A stretch of 20,716 nucleotides of DNA from Intrasporangium_A sp051961875 (lineage in GTDB: Bacteria; Actinomycetota; Actinomycetes; Actinomycetales; Dermatophilaceae). Of the stretch, positions 7,219-14,576 are shown piece after piece; position 1 is the stretch's first letter, and each line of letters opens with the position of its first letter. The position numbers were made by a program, and so were the translations under genes. The stretch spans positions 1 to 20,716 of the forward strand of contig NZ_JBQCCV010000187.1 in assembly GCF_051961875.1 (NCBI RefSeq). The letters run 5' to 3'. The notes under the pieces were generated by a model that was not told the origin of the DNA, searched no databases, and worked only from the letters and a program-made list of their open reading frames with translations.

Positions 7219-8961
7219 ATGCGCCAACCTCGAATCGTTGCTGCGGCCCTGGCATCCCTTGCCACCGCTCTAGCGGGTGCCGCCGTGGCCCTCGCCGCTC
7301 CGTCGGACGTCCTTGTGACGAACGGCAGTCCGGTGACGCCCTTCTCGCAGAACAAGCAGAACGAGCCCGCCGTGGCGATCGACGCGCACGCGCCGAAGGT
7401 CGTCGCCGCAGGGTCGAACGACGAGATCGACGAGGAGTCCTGCGCCGCCGGTGATCCGACGACGTGTCCCTTCACGCCCGGCGTCGGGGTGTCGGGAATC
7501 TACTTCTCGTTCAACGGCGGCGCCGCTTGGGCGCCACAGCCGGTCTATACCGGGTGGACGGCCCGCGACTGTGTCGGGCCGGCCGCCTGCCAGCCCCATG
7601 TCGGTCGGATCGGCACCCTGCCGCGCTACTACGAGAACGGTCTCGTCTCTGACGGTGACCCGGGCTTGGCATTCGGTCCGCGGCCCGATGCGCAGGGGCG
7701 GTTCTCGTGGAACAACGGCTCCCGGCTCTACTACGCCAACCTGACGGCGAACTTCCCGACGGCCACGAAGCAGCAGCAGGCCTTCAAGGGCTTTGAGGCG
7801 ATTGCGGTCTCGCACACCGACAACGTGCAGGCGGCCGAGGCGGGGAGCAACAGCGCCTGGTCGGCGCCGGCGCTCATCTCGAAGCAGTCGTCGACGACGT
7901 TCTCGGACAAGGAACAGATCTGGGCCGACAACGCGTCGAGCAGCCCGCACTTCGGCAACACCTACGTGTGCTGGGCGTCGTTCCGCAGCAACAGCCACGG
8001 CCAGGCGTTCCCGACGCCGCTCATGGTGTCACGGTCGATGGACGGCGGCGTCACCTGGACGACCCGGCAGGTCGGTCCCGCCACGGACAACGGGATCAAC
8101 TCACAGCCCGACGGCTGCACGATCCGGACGGACAGCAAGGGCAACGTCTATGTGTTCGGCATCGGCACGCGCGGCGGCACGAGCTTCGAGATGATGTACC
8201 GCTCGACCGACGGCGGCGCGCACTTCACCGGGCCGACGCTCATCACTTCCGTCGTCCCGCCGGGTGTCCAGGACCCGGTCCAGGGTCGGCCCGTCATGGA
8301 CGGCCTCGGTGGGGCGCGCGTGGACCTCGCACCGGCCCCCAGCGTCGACATCGCCAACGGCGCGCCGTCCGGCAGCGACGCCACCGACCAGATCGTCATG
8401 ACGTGGGTGGATGGCCGCGCCGGGCTCAACCACGAGCGGCTCATGGTCAGCACGTCCCGCAACCGCGGCGCGTCCTGGTCGACACCAGCCATCGTCACAC
8501 TGATGTCGGGGGACCGGCCGGTCTACTCGGCACCAGCGATCTCGCCCAACGGCACGGACGTGTACGTGGTGGTCAACGCGTTCACGACGCCGTACCGCAA
8601 CGACACGACCTCGCCTCGGGGCCTCGTCGGTGAGGTCTGGCACGCGGACGTCACCGCCGGCGCGCTGACCGGATGGGCGTCCCTGCACCGGGGCGTGGTG
8701 GGCGATCCCCGCGGATCGTCGTCGAACTCCCTCACGGACGAGTTCCTCGGCGACTACGTCTATGCCGCCGCGACCCGGACCGGTGTGGTGGGTGTCTGGA
8801 ACGACACGCGCAACGCCGCCCACTGCCGTGCCATCGACGACTACCGGGCGTCGCTCTACACGAGCAGCCCGAGCTCGCCGCCGAACGTGCTCGCGAGCTG
8901 CCCGGCGACCTTCGGTAACAGCGACATCCGCAGCGCCGCTCTGACCGACCCGACCCCGTAA
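7219..8961 (+). CDS. Secreted Asp-box (BNR) beta-propeller protein, sialidase-like
   Basis: This 580-residue exported protein has a signal peptide with a hydrophobic core at residues 5-26 and probable cleavage near ALA-APSD (27/28). Four Asp-box motifs mark a sialidase-type propeller: SFNGGAAW (97-104), SMDGGVTW (273-280), STDGGAHF (329-336) and a weaker SRNRGASW (413-420). NEPAVAID near 48-55 and DKEQIWAD near 230-237 resemble the blade-start phrases of predicted exo-sialidases. I see no FRIP motif and cannot assign the arginine triad or nucleophile, so enzyme activity is unproven; it may be a glycan-binding or other propeller. Eight cysteines in the mature part could form disulfides. The start is ATG 7219 with GGGAG about 10 bases upstream. 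It is monocistronic between repeat-rich gaps. Confidence 0.82.
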   Translation: MRQPRIVAAALASLATALAGAAVALAAPSDVLVTNGSPVTPFSQNKQNEPAVAIDAHAPKVVAAGSNDEIDEESCAAGDPTTCPFTPGVGVSGIYFSFNGGAAWAPQPVYTGWTARDCVGPAACQPHVGRIGTLPRYYENGLVSDGDPGLAFGPRPDAQGRFSWNNGSRLYYANLTANFPTATKQQQAFKGFEAIAVSHTDNVQAAEAGSNSAWSAPALISKQSSTTFSDKEQIWADNASSSPHFGNTYVCWASFRSNSHGQAFPTPLMVSRSMDGGVTWTTRQVGPATDNGINSQPDGCTIRTDSKGNVYVFGIGTRGGTSFEMMYRSTDGGAHFTGPTLITSVVPPGVQDPVQGRPVMDGLGGARVDLAPAPSVDIANGAPSGSDATDQIVMTWVDGRAGLNHERLMVSTSRNRGASWSTPAIVTLMSGDRPVYSAPAISPNGTDVYVVVNAFTTPYRNDTTSPRGLVGEVWHADVTAGALTGWASLHRGVVGDPRGSSSNSLTDEFLGDYVYAAATRTGVVGVWNDTRNAAHCRAIDDYRASLYTSSPSSPPNVLASCPATFGNSDIRSAALTDPTP

Positions 8962-8990
8962 CCGCCGCCTCCGCCTCCTCCTCCCATTCC

Positions 8991-9058
8991 GCGAACGGAC
9001 CGTTCGAGGGCGAGCGGGTGGGTAGACCACCCCGTTCGCTCACGAACGGCCCGTTCGT
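8991..9058 (+). repeat. Three-hairpin dispersed repeat, copy C (best-formed forward copy)
   Basis: It starts 30 bases after the Asp-box protein stop. The left hairpin GAACGG-A-CCGTTC (8993-9005) is perfect. The middle hairpin has GAGCG/CGCTC outside and GGGTGG-GTAGA-CCACCC (9016-9032) inside. The right hairpin GAACGG-C-CCGTTC (9044-9056) is perfect. This copy shows the three-stem plan most clearly. Confidence 0.85.
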
Positions 9059-9083
9059 CTGCCCGCCCCGGCCCCCCTCACCC

Positions 9084-9151
9084 TCGAACGGACCGCGCGA
9101 GGGTGAGCGGGTCGGTAGACAAGCCAGTTCACCCAGGAACGCCCAGTTCGT
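9084..9151 (+). repeat. Three-hairpin dispersed repeat, copy D
   Basis: This copy lies 25 bases after copy C in the same orientation. The left stem is damaged (GAACGGACCGCGC). The middle stem has changed on both sides but still pairs (GGGTGA/TCACCC). The right stem is GAAC/GTTC. The trailing CGTATGACGCTGAG resembles the tail of copy B. Together with copy C it fills most of the 300-base gap between the two flanking genes. Confidence 0.75.
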
Positions 9152-9261
9152 ATGACGCTGAGGCGGGTTCCGGTGTCCCCATCCCTCCGGCGGTGGTTCG
9201 CTCGTCCACAGGTCCGGGGCCCGGCGTTCCCGACGCGACCTGGCTCGTCCAACATCGCCAC

Positions 9262-10188
9262 ATGGACATCGATCTCAGGTCAATCGCGATCCGTGGTGTC
9301 TTCTCGGCCGGGCGGGCCGCGAGACTGGGCATCGACGGCACCACGCTGCGCCAGCTCGTCAAGGCCGGCCAATGTCATCCTCTGCACCGCGGCTGGTACA
9401 CGCCCTACCGCCCGAAGAACGCCCGCGAGCACTTCCGGCTGCGCACGATTGCGCTGCTCAATGAGTATGGCGACGTTGCTGTCGCCAGCCACGGCTCTGC
9501 CGTCGTCCTGCTCGGGCTGCCGACCGAGGCGGTCGACTTCGGGACCGCCCACCTGATGTGGACGACCCCGGACACGAGGTTCGAGGCCTTCAGTCGCGTG
9601 CGCATCCACGAGAGGCTGGCGTGCGAGGCCCTCCCGATGCAGATCGAGACGGTCCACCCGGCCGTGGCCTGTCTCCAGGTCGGCCTCGGCGATCCGCGCT
9701 CCCTCATGGTGGCTGCCGACGCTGCGCTGCGTGCCGAGACGATCACGCCGGAGCAGCTCGTGGAGGCGGGACAGTTGCTTCGGGGGCAACGAGGCCTGAG
9801 CCGAGCCCGGGCGGTGATCCGCTGGTGCGATGCACGACATGAGTCAGCGGGGGAGTCGGTCACGGCCTTTGTCCTGAAACTGCTGGGCTACGCACTCGAG
9901 CCGCAGTTCGCCACCGGGCTCAGGGGGCCGGGCGGGGGCCTGCTGCGCTCGGACTTCCTCATCCTTGGCACCACGGTGCTCGTGGAGTTCGATGGACTGA
10001 CCAAGTACCAAGCGCGTGATGAGGAAGAGGCCCAGCGACTTCTCTTCGCCGAGAAGCTCAGGGAAGACGCCCTGCGTGACGCAGGCTATGAGGTGGTTCG
10101 CCTGACCTGGGCCGACTTGCAGAACCCCGAGCTCGTCCGGGCCAAGATCGAGGCCGCCATCGCTCGCACGCTCGGTCGCGCGAGCTGA
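9262..10188 (+). CDS. AbiEi-like winged-helix protein with C-terminal DUF559/Vsr-like nuclease-fold domain
   Basis: This is a 308-residue soluble protein. Residues about 10-50 (GVFSAGRAARLGI, then LRQLVKAGQCHPLHRGWY) resemble the AbiEi antitoxin N-terminal winged helix. The C-terminal ~110 residues look like a PD-(D/E)XK fold of the DUF559/Vsr type: RSDFLI with Asp231, VLVEFDGLTKY with Glu242, Asp244 and Lys248, then EKLREDALRDAGYEVVRLTW. Such proteins are common solitary genes in Actinobacteria; their function is unknown, and a defence role is only suggested by the domains. No AbiEii toxin gene adjoins. I chose ATG 9262 because the upstream alternative at 9103 would run through repeat copy D. 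No clear ribosome site is seen. Confidence 0.78.
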   Translation: MDIDLRSIAIRGVFSAGRAARLGIDGTTLRQLVKAGQCHPLHRGWYTPYRPKNAREHFRLRTIALLNEYGDVAVASHGSAVVLLGLPTEAVDFGTAHLMWTTPDTRFEAFSRVRIHERLACEALPMQIETVHPAVACLQVGLGDPRSLMVAADAALRAETITPEQLVEAGQLLRGQRGLSRARAVIRWCDARHESAGESVTAFVLKLLGYALEPQFATGLRGPGGGLLRSDFLILGTTVLVEFDGLTKYQARDEEEAQRLLFAEKLREDALRDAGYEVVRLTWADLQNPELVRAKIEAAIARTLGRAS

Positions 10189-10197
10189 GCTGATCCC

Positions 10198-10223
10198 TCC
10201 AGCTGGCGGTTTCGTTGGCTGGA
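10198..10223 (+). terminator. Weak hairpin after the AbiEi/DUF559 gene
   Basis: TCCAGC (10198-10203) and GCTGGA (10218-10223) form a 6-bp stem with a T-rich loop, 10 bases after the stop codon. No downstream T-run is present; a terminator role is tentative. Confidence 0.25.
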
Positions 10224-10271
10224 CCATGCCCGGGCGGGGCCGGAAAGGGGCGGTGCACAGACCGCGTGTGC

Positions 10272-10350
10272 GGCATACGGCGCATGTCTGGAGCGGCATA
10301 CTGCGCATGGCTGGTCTCGGACGGCACACGGCGCATGGCTGGTCTCGAAC
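10272..10350 (+). repeat. Tandem repeat, about 2.8 units of 28 bp
   Basis: Three consecutive units start at 10272 (23 bases, truncated), 10295 (28) and 10323 (28). Each begins GGCATAC or GGCACAC, continues GCGCATG, and the full units end in GCTGGTCTCG-n-AC. The two complete units differ at only a few positions. It sits between the AbiEi/DUF559 gene and repeat copy E. Confidence 0.75.
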
Positions 10351-10413
10351 TGGCTGCTCTTGAGCGAACGGGTCGGTAGACCGACCCGTTCGCCCTCGAA
10401 CGGACCGTTCGCG
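10346..10413 (-). repeat. Three-hairpin dispersed repeat, copy E (reverse orientation)
   Basis: On the minus strand this matches copies B and C. Its middle stem is the strongest of all: GCGAACGGGTCGGT (10364-10377) is followed after two bases by its exact reverse complement (10380-10393). GAACGG-A-CCGTTC at 10398-10410 is the first hairpin in element orientation. The third hairpin is degenerate (GAACTGGCTGCTC). It ends about 65 bases before the first ABC gene. Confidence 0.8.
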
Positions 10414-10461
10414 GGAGGGGGCGAGGAGGAAAAGGGGGTGAAGGTGGGGCGAGTCGGACCG

Positions 10462-10467
10462 TAGGGT
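10462..10467 (+). promoter_or_regulatory. Candidate -10 of the ABC exporter operon
   Basis: TAGGGT fits the actinobacterial TANNNT -10 pattern and lies 9 bases before the ATG at 10477. This would give a nearly leaderless message and explains the absence of a good ribosome site before that ATG. No clear -35 is visible. Confidence 0.35.
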
Positions 10468-10476
10468 TGGTGGGCC

Positions 10477-12438
10477 ATGCGAGATTTCCCGCCCACCGTC
10501 GACTCCTTCGTCGAGCGCTCCGCCGAACAGCCCGACACCCGCTCACCGCGGGCCTTCCTCTTCTGGATCGTCCGGCAGCAGGGGAGCGTCTTCTGGTGGG
10601 GGCTCGCCGCGGCCCTCATGTGGATGGTGCCGCAGACCGTCGGCCCGTGGATCGTCGGTCGTGCGATCGACACGGGCATCGTCGCCGGCGACTCCGGGGC
10701 GACGACGCGTTGGGTCCTGGTGCTCGCGGCGGTCACCCTGCTGGGCGCCGGGTGCGGGATCATCTTCCACACCTTCATCGTCAAGGAGTGGCTGATCGCC
10801 CTCTACGGGACGACCAAGCTCGTGACCCGCAAGGCGCTGCAGCTCGGCCACGTCCTGACCCGCCGCACCCCGACCGGTGAGGTGCTCGCCGTCTCCGGCA
10901 GCGACGGCGACCAGTTCGGGGCGCTGATGGAGATCACGACGCGGGCCTTCTCGCAGCTCGCGGCCTATCTCGTCGTCGCCGCGATCGTCCTCAAGACGTC
11001 CCCGCGGATGGGCCTGCTCGTCCTCATCGCCGCCCCGCTCCTCGTCATCCTGGGCGCGCCGCTGCTGCGGCCGATGCAGCGGTGGCAGGGCGTCGAGCGG
11101 TCCCGCAACTCCGAGCTGACCTCGATGGCGACGGACATCGTCGGTGGGCTGCGGATCCTGCGTGGCATCGGCGGCGAGGAGACGTTCGGCGGCAACTACG
11201 CCGGCCAGTCCCAGCGCGTGCGCGAGGCGGGGGTTGCGGCGGGGCGCTGGCAGGCCTCGGTCGAGTCCGTCGGGGTCCTGCTCTCGGGCGGCTTCGTCGT
11301 CGCGCTCCTGTGGACGGGCACCCGCGAGGTCGCCGAGGCCCGCCTCACGGTGGGCCAGTTCGTCAGCTTCCTGGGGTACGGCCTGTTCCTCATCCAGCCG
11401 ATGCGGACCTTCGTCGAGTTCGCCCAGAAGTGGACGCGGTCGCTCGTCTCGGCCCGCAAGGCCATCGCCGTCCTCGAGCAGCGACCCCCGTGGCACCACC
11501 CCGACACCCCCGTCGAGCTGCCCCGGATGGCGCCGATCCACGACGAGGTCTCCGGGGTCACGATCGAGCCGGGCCGCTTGACGATGGTGGTCTCACAGGT
11601 GCCGGACGACTCCGCCGCGCTCGCCGACCGGATCGGCCGCTACCTGCCCTCGGAGGAGGACGCCCAGGTCAGCGGGGAGATCCCCGAGGAGCTCAAGGGC
11701 CGTGCGGCTCGCCGGGAGCGCTCCAGGCGCGCGAAGGCCCGCGCCGAGCAGGCCCGCCGCGACGAGGAGCGTGCCAGCCGTCCGTGGGGCGTCACCGTCG
11801 GAGGAGTCGACCTCTCGCGGGTCGAGCTCGACGACGTCCGGCGGCGGATCCTCGTCAGCGACACGTCGCCGCAGGTCTTCGCAGGCACCCTTCGCGCGGC
11901 CATCGACACGCATGGCACCCTCACCCGGGCCGAGGCCGAGCGCGCCCTCTACACCGCCGCAGCGGACGACGTCTTCGACGCCCTCCCCGGTGGCTGGCAG
12001 GGCCAGCTCGACGAGCGCGGCCGGGGCCTCTCCGGCGGCCAGCGGCAGCGGCTCGTCCTGATGCGCGCCCTCGCCGCCGACCCGGAGGTGCTCGTGCTCG
12101 TCGAGCCGACGAGCGCCGTCGACGCCCACACGGAGGCGCGGATCGCGGAGCGGGTCGGTCCCCACCGTGCGGGCCGGACCACGGTCGTCATGACGGCGAG
12201 CCCGCTCCTGCTCCACCACGCGGACGAGGTCATCCTCCTCGAGGGAGGCAGGGCCACCGCGCGCGGACGACACGCCGACCTGCTCGGCAGCTCAGCGGCA
12301 TACCGCTCCGTTGTCGTCCGCGGCGAAGCGAAGGCGCACGAGCACGCCGAGCGCCACCACGACGACAACCCTGACCCGCACGGACCGGGCGAACTGCACG
12401 AGCCGCCCGCCCCCGTTCCCGAAGGGGGTGCCCGATGA
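10477..12438 (+). CDS. ABC exporter half-transporter with degenerate ATP-binding motifs but intact LSGGQ
   Basis: This is a 653-residue inner-membrane ABC exporter subunit with the membrane domain at about 35-330 and the ATPase domain at about 350-610. LSGGQ is intact (518-522, LSGGQRQRL), as are the Walker B glutamate (Glu543) and the D-loop SAVD (546-549). The Walker A position reads VVSQVPDDSAAL (371-382), with Ser379 where lysine should be. The Walker B aspartate is Val542, the Q-loop reads SDTSP, and the H-loop histidine is Ala574. A strongly charged Arg/Glu segment (about 403-436) is inserted between the first strand region and the Q-loop. The C-terminal tail (617-651) is rich in His, Asp and Pro (HEHAERHHDD). 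The reading frame is continuous, so this is not a frameshift artefact. Its stop overlaps the partner's ATG (ATGA). The substrate cannot be told. Confidence 0.92.
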   Translation: MRDFPPTVDSFVERSAEQPDTRSPRAFLFWIVRQQGSVFWWGLAAALMWMVPQTVGPWIVGRAIDTGIVAGDSGATTRWVLVLAAVTLLGAGCGIIFHTFIVKEWLIALYGTTKLVTRKALQLGHVLTRRTPTGEVLAVSGSDGDQFGALMEITTRAFSQLAAYLVVAAIVLKTSPRMGLLVLIAAPLLVILGAPLLRPMQRWQGVERSRNSELTSMATDIVGGLRILRGIGGEETFGGNYAGQSQRVREAGVAAGRWQASVESVGVLLSGGFVVALLWTGTREVAEARLTVGQFVSFLGYGLFLIQPMRTFVEFAQKWTRSLVSARKAIAVLEQRPPWHHPDTPVELPRMAPIHDEVSGVTIEPGRLTMVVSQVPDDSAALADRIGRYLPSEEDAQVSGEIPEELKGRAARRERSRRAKARAEQARRDEERASRPWGVTVGGVDLSRVELDDVRRRILVSDTSPQVFAGTLRAAIDTHGTLTRAEAERALYTAAADDVFDALPGGWQGQLDERGRGLSGGQRQRLVLMRALAADPEVLVLVEPTSAVDAHTEARIAERVGPHRAGRTTVVMTASPLLLHHADEVILLEGGRATARGRHADLLGSSAAYRSVVVRGEAKAHEHAERHHDDNPDPHGPGELHEPPAPVPEGGAR

Positions 12439-14408
12439 GCCAGGTCGAGACCGCCGACTTCTCCCCGCTGCTGCCCACCCTCGCGCGCGCCTCCGCCGAG
12501 ACCTGGGAGACGAGCGCGCACCAAGAGACGATCCCGACCGAGCTGCGCCCCCCGCGCGGCGCGACCCCCCGGCAGCGGGCTCGCGCCCTCCGCAGCCGGC
12601 ACCTGCTGAGGGAGCGGCGGGCCAAGGAGTTCGTCGCCTCGACGATGCGCCCCGACAAGGGCCTGCCGATCGCCGAGAACCGTGAGGTCATCGGGTTCGT
12701 GGGCCGGTTGCTCGGCGGCCACCGCGGCTGGGTGGTCGTGGTTGTCCTGGCCAACGCGCTCGCCGCGACCGCCGGCCTGCTCGTGCCGCGCTTCCTCGGC
12801 GCGCTCGTCGACGAGACGGTCGCCCACGTCCAGGCGGGCCAGACGAGCGCGGCGCTGGGCGCCGCGAACTCGATGGCCCTGCTCGTCGCCGGTTTCGTCC
12901 TCGTGCAGGCGCTCTTCACGTTCGCGGCCCAGGCGTCCGCCGCCGTCCTCGGGCAGGGCGTCCTCGCCGCCGCCCGTGAGTACATCGTGCGGGCGATCCT
13001 GCGCCTGCCGCTCTCCCGCGTCGAGAGCGCGAGCTCCGGCGACCTCGTCACCCGCGTGACCCGCGACGTCGGCACGATGAGCGAGTCGGTCCGGTGGGCG
13101 CTGCCGCAGTCGATCGTCGCGTCCATCACCGTGGTGCTCACGATCGTCGCGATGGTCGTCAACTCATGGGTGCTCGCCCTGCCGTCGATCATCCTCGGCG
13201 GCGTCGCGCTGATCCAGATCCGTCGCTACCTCGTGCGGGCGCCGAAGGGTTACCTCACCGAGGGCGGCACGTACTCGCGCATCAACACGACCCTCACGGA
13301 GACGGTCGAGGGCGCCCGCACCGTCGAGGCGCTGCGGCTCGGGCGACGTCGCCTCGAGCGCGGGGACCTCGACATCGAGGTGTCGGCCCAGGCCGAGCGT
13401 TACACCTTGACGTTGCGCAACCTGCTCTTCGCGGTGATGGACTTCGCGTTCAGCATGCCGCGCGTTGTCGTCCTGCTCCTCGGTGCGATCGGCTACGTCC
13501 AGGGCTGGGCGAGCCTCGGCCAGATCACGACGGCGATCCTCTACACCGAGGCGCTGTTCGGGCCGTTCGACATGCTTGTCTCGACCGTCGACCGGGTCCA
13601 GGTGGGGATGGCCTCGACGACCCGCCTGCTCGGCATCGCGACAGTGCCCGCGGACAGGGAGCCCGGCACCGACGAGCCGGTCGACGCGGACCTGCGTGGC
13701 GAGGGTCTCCGCTACGCCTATCGCGAGGGCCACGACGTCCTTCACGGCATCGACCTCGACCTGCGCGCCGGCGAACGGCTCGCCATCGTCGGCCCGTCCG
13801 GCTCCGGCAAGTCGACCCTCGGCCGCCTGCTCTCGGGCATCCACGGGCCGCGCACCGGCTCGGTCACGGTGGGCGGGGTCGAGCTGACGAGCCTGCCGCT
13901 CGACCGGCTGCGCACCGAGGTGGCGCTGGTGACGCAGGAGCACCACGTCTTCATCGGCACGCTGCGCGACAACGTCGTCCTGGCCCGCGAAGGCGCCTCG
14001 GACGACGAGGTCCACGCGGCGCTCCGTGCCGTCGAGGCGACCGACTGGGTGGCGCGGCTGCCCGATGGCCTCGACACGAAGCTCGGCTCCGGCAACCTCG
14101 CGCTCACCCCCGGCCGCGCCCAGCAGGTCGCTCTCGCGCGGCTCATCCTCGCCGACCCGCACACGATCGTGCTCGACGAGGCGACCTCGCTCATCGACCC
14201 TCGCACCGCCCGCAACCTCGAGGGCTCGATGAACGCGCTGCTGACGGGGCGGACGGTCGTCGCGATCGCACACCGCCTCCACACCGCACACGACGCCGAC
14301 CGGATCGCGGTCGTCATCGACGGCCGCATCGTCGAGCTCGGCAGTCACGACGAGCTCGTGGGGCACGAGGGGGAGTACGCCGCCCTGTGGCGTGCGTGGA
14401 CCACCTGA
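12435..14408 (+). CDS. ABC exporter half-transporter with intact Walker motifs but degenerate signature
   Basis: This 657-residue partner subunit has a ~85-residue cytoplasmic N-terminal extension rich in Arg and Glu, a membrane domain at about 90-400 and an ATPase domain at about 415-655. Walker A GPSGSGKST (453-461), Q-loop Gln501, Walker B TIVLDE (577-582), D-loop SLID (585-588) and H-loop His613 (AIAHRL) are intact. The signature reads LTPGR (557-561) instead of LSGGQ. This is the mirror image of the preceding subunit, so the dimer should have one complete ATP site (Walker A from this protein, LSGGQ from the other) and one dead site. Heterodimeric exporters such as TM287/288, LmrCD and TAP1/2 are known precedents with milder degeneracy. 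The four-base overlap with the upstream gene implies matched synthesis. Confidence 0.93.
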   Translation: MSQVETADFSPLLPTLARASAETWETSAHQETIPTELRPPRGATPRQRARALRSRHLLRERRAKEFVASTMRPDKGLPIAENREVIGFVGRLLGGHRGWVVVVVLANALAATAGLLVPRFLGALVDETVAHVQAGQTSAALGAANSMALLVAGFVLVQALFTFAAQASAAVLGQGVLAAAREYIVRAILRLPLSRVESASSGDLVTRVTRDVGTMSESVRWALPQSIVASITVVLTIVAMVVNSWVLALPSIILGGVALIQIRRYLVRAPKGYLTEGGTYSRINTTLTETVEGARTVEALRLGRRRLERGDLDIEVSAQAERYTLTLRNLLFAVMDFAFSMPRVVVLLLGAIGYVQGWASLGQITTAILYTEALFGPFDMLVSTVDRVQVGMASTTRLLGIATVPADREPGTDEPVDADLRGEGLRYAYREGHDVLHGIDLDLRAGERLAIVGPSGSGKSTLGRLLSGIHGPRTGSVTVGGVELTSLPLDRLRTEVALVTQEHHVFIGTLRDNVVLAREGASDDEVHAALRAVEATDWVARLPDGLDTKLGSGNLALTPGRAQQVALARLILADPHTIVLDEATSLIDPRTARNLEGSMNALLTGRTVVAIAHRLHTAHDADRIAVVIDGRIVELGSHDELVGHEGEYAALWRAWTT

Positions 14409-14462
14409 TCTCCCGCTCGCGTCGAGTGAGCGCTTCGTCCCAGGCGTCACACCACCAAGAGA

Positions 14463-14479
14463 TATGCCGCTGAGCCGGC
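14463..14479 (+). repeat. Solo TATGCCGCTGAGCCGG motif
   Basis: This is one of several intergenic occurrences of TATGMCGCTSAG. Others are at 7009, 9150, 17330 and, reversed, 7069, 10272 and 20601. Here it lies 55 bases after the second ABC gene stop, in the gap between convergent genes. Confidence 0.45.
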
Positions 14480-14519
14480 TTACGGCCGCCGCTCGGACCC
14501 GTTGTGGCCCGCTGGTGCC

Positions 14520-14569
14520 CGCTCCGGCGGAGCGTGCCCCCGGTCGTGGCCGGCGCAACCATGGCGCCG
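14520..14569. terminator. Paired hairpins between convergent genes
   Basis: CGCTCC-GGC-GGAGCG (14520-14534) and CGGCGC-7-GCGCCG (14551-14569) are perfect 6-bp stems in the 168-base gap between the ABC operon and the minus-strand FUSC gene. The second stem begins 8 bases past the FUSC stop. They lack T-tracts but are well placed for bidirectional termination. Confidence 0.35.
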
Positions 14570-14576
14570 TCGGACC

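Noticed and set aside
10272..10350. CRISPR-like array
   Set aside because: Units are directly contiguous without unique spacers, and no cas genes are present.
10438..10464. Short GTG open frame (8 codons) with GGAGGA upstream, possible leader peptide of the ABC operon
   Set aside because: A TAGGGT -10 lies at its stop codon, so the main transcript would probably start after it; no stall motif or attenuator is seen.
11560..11790. Frameshift as the reason for the missing Walker A in ABC subunit 1
   Set aside because: Flanking strands stay in frame and align to the partner's ATPase domain, and no alternative frame restores a GxxGxGK motif in this stretch.
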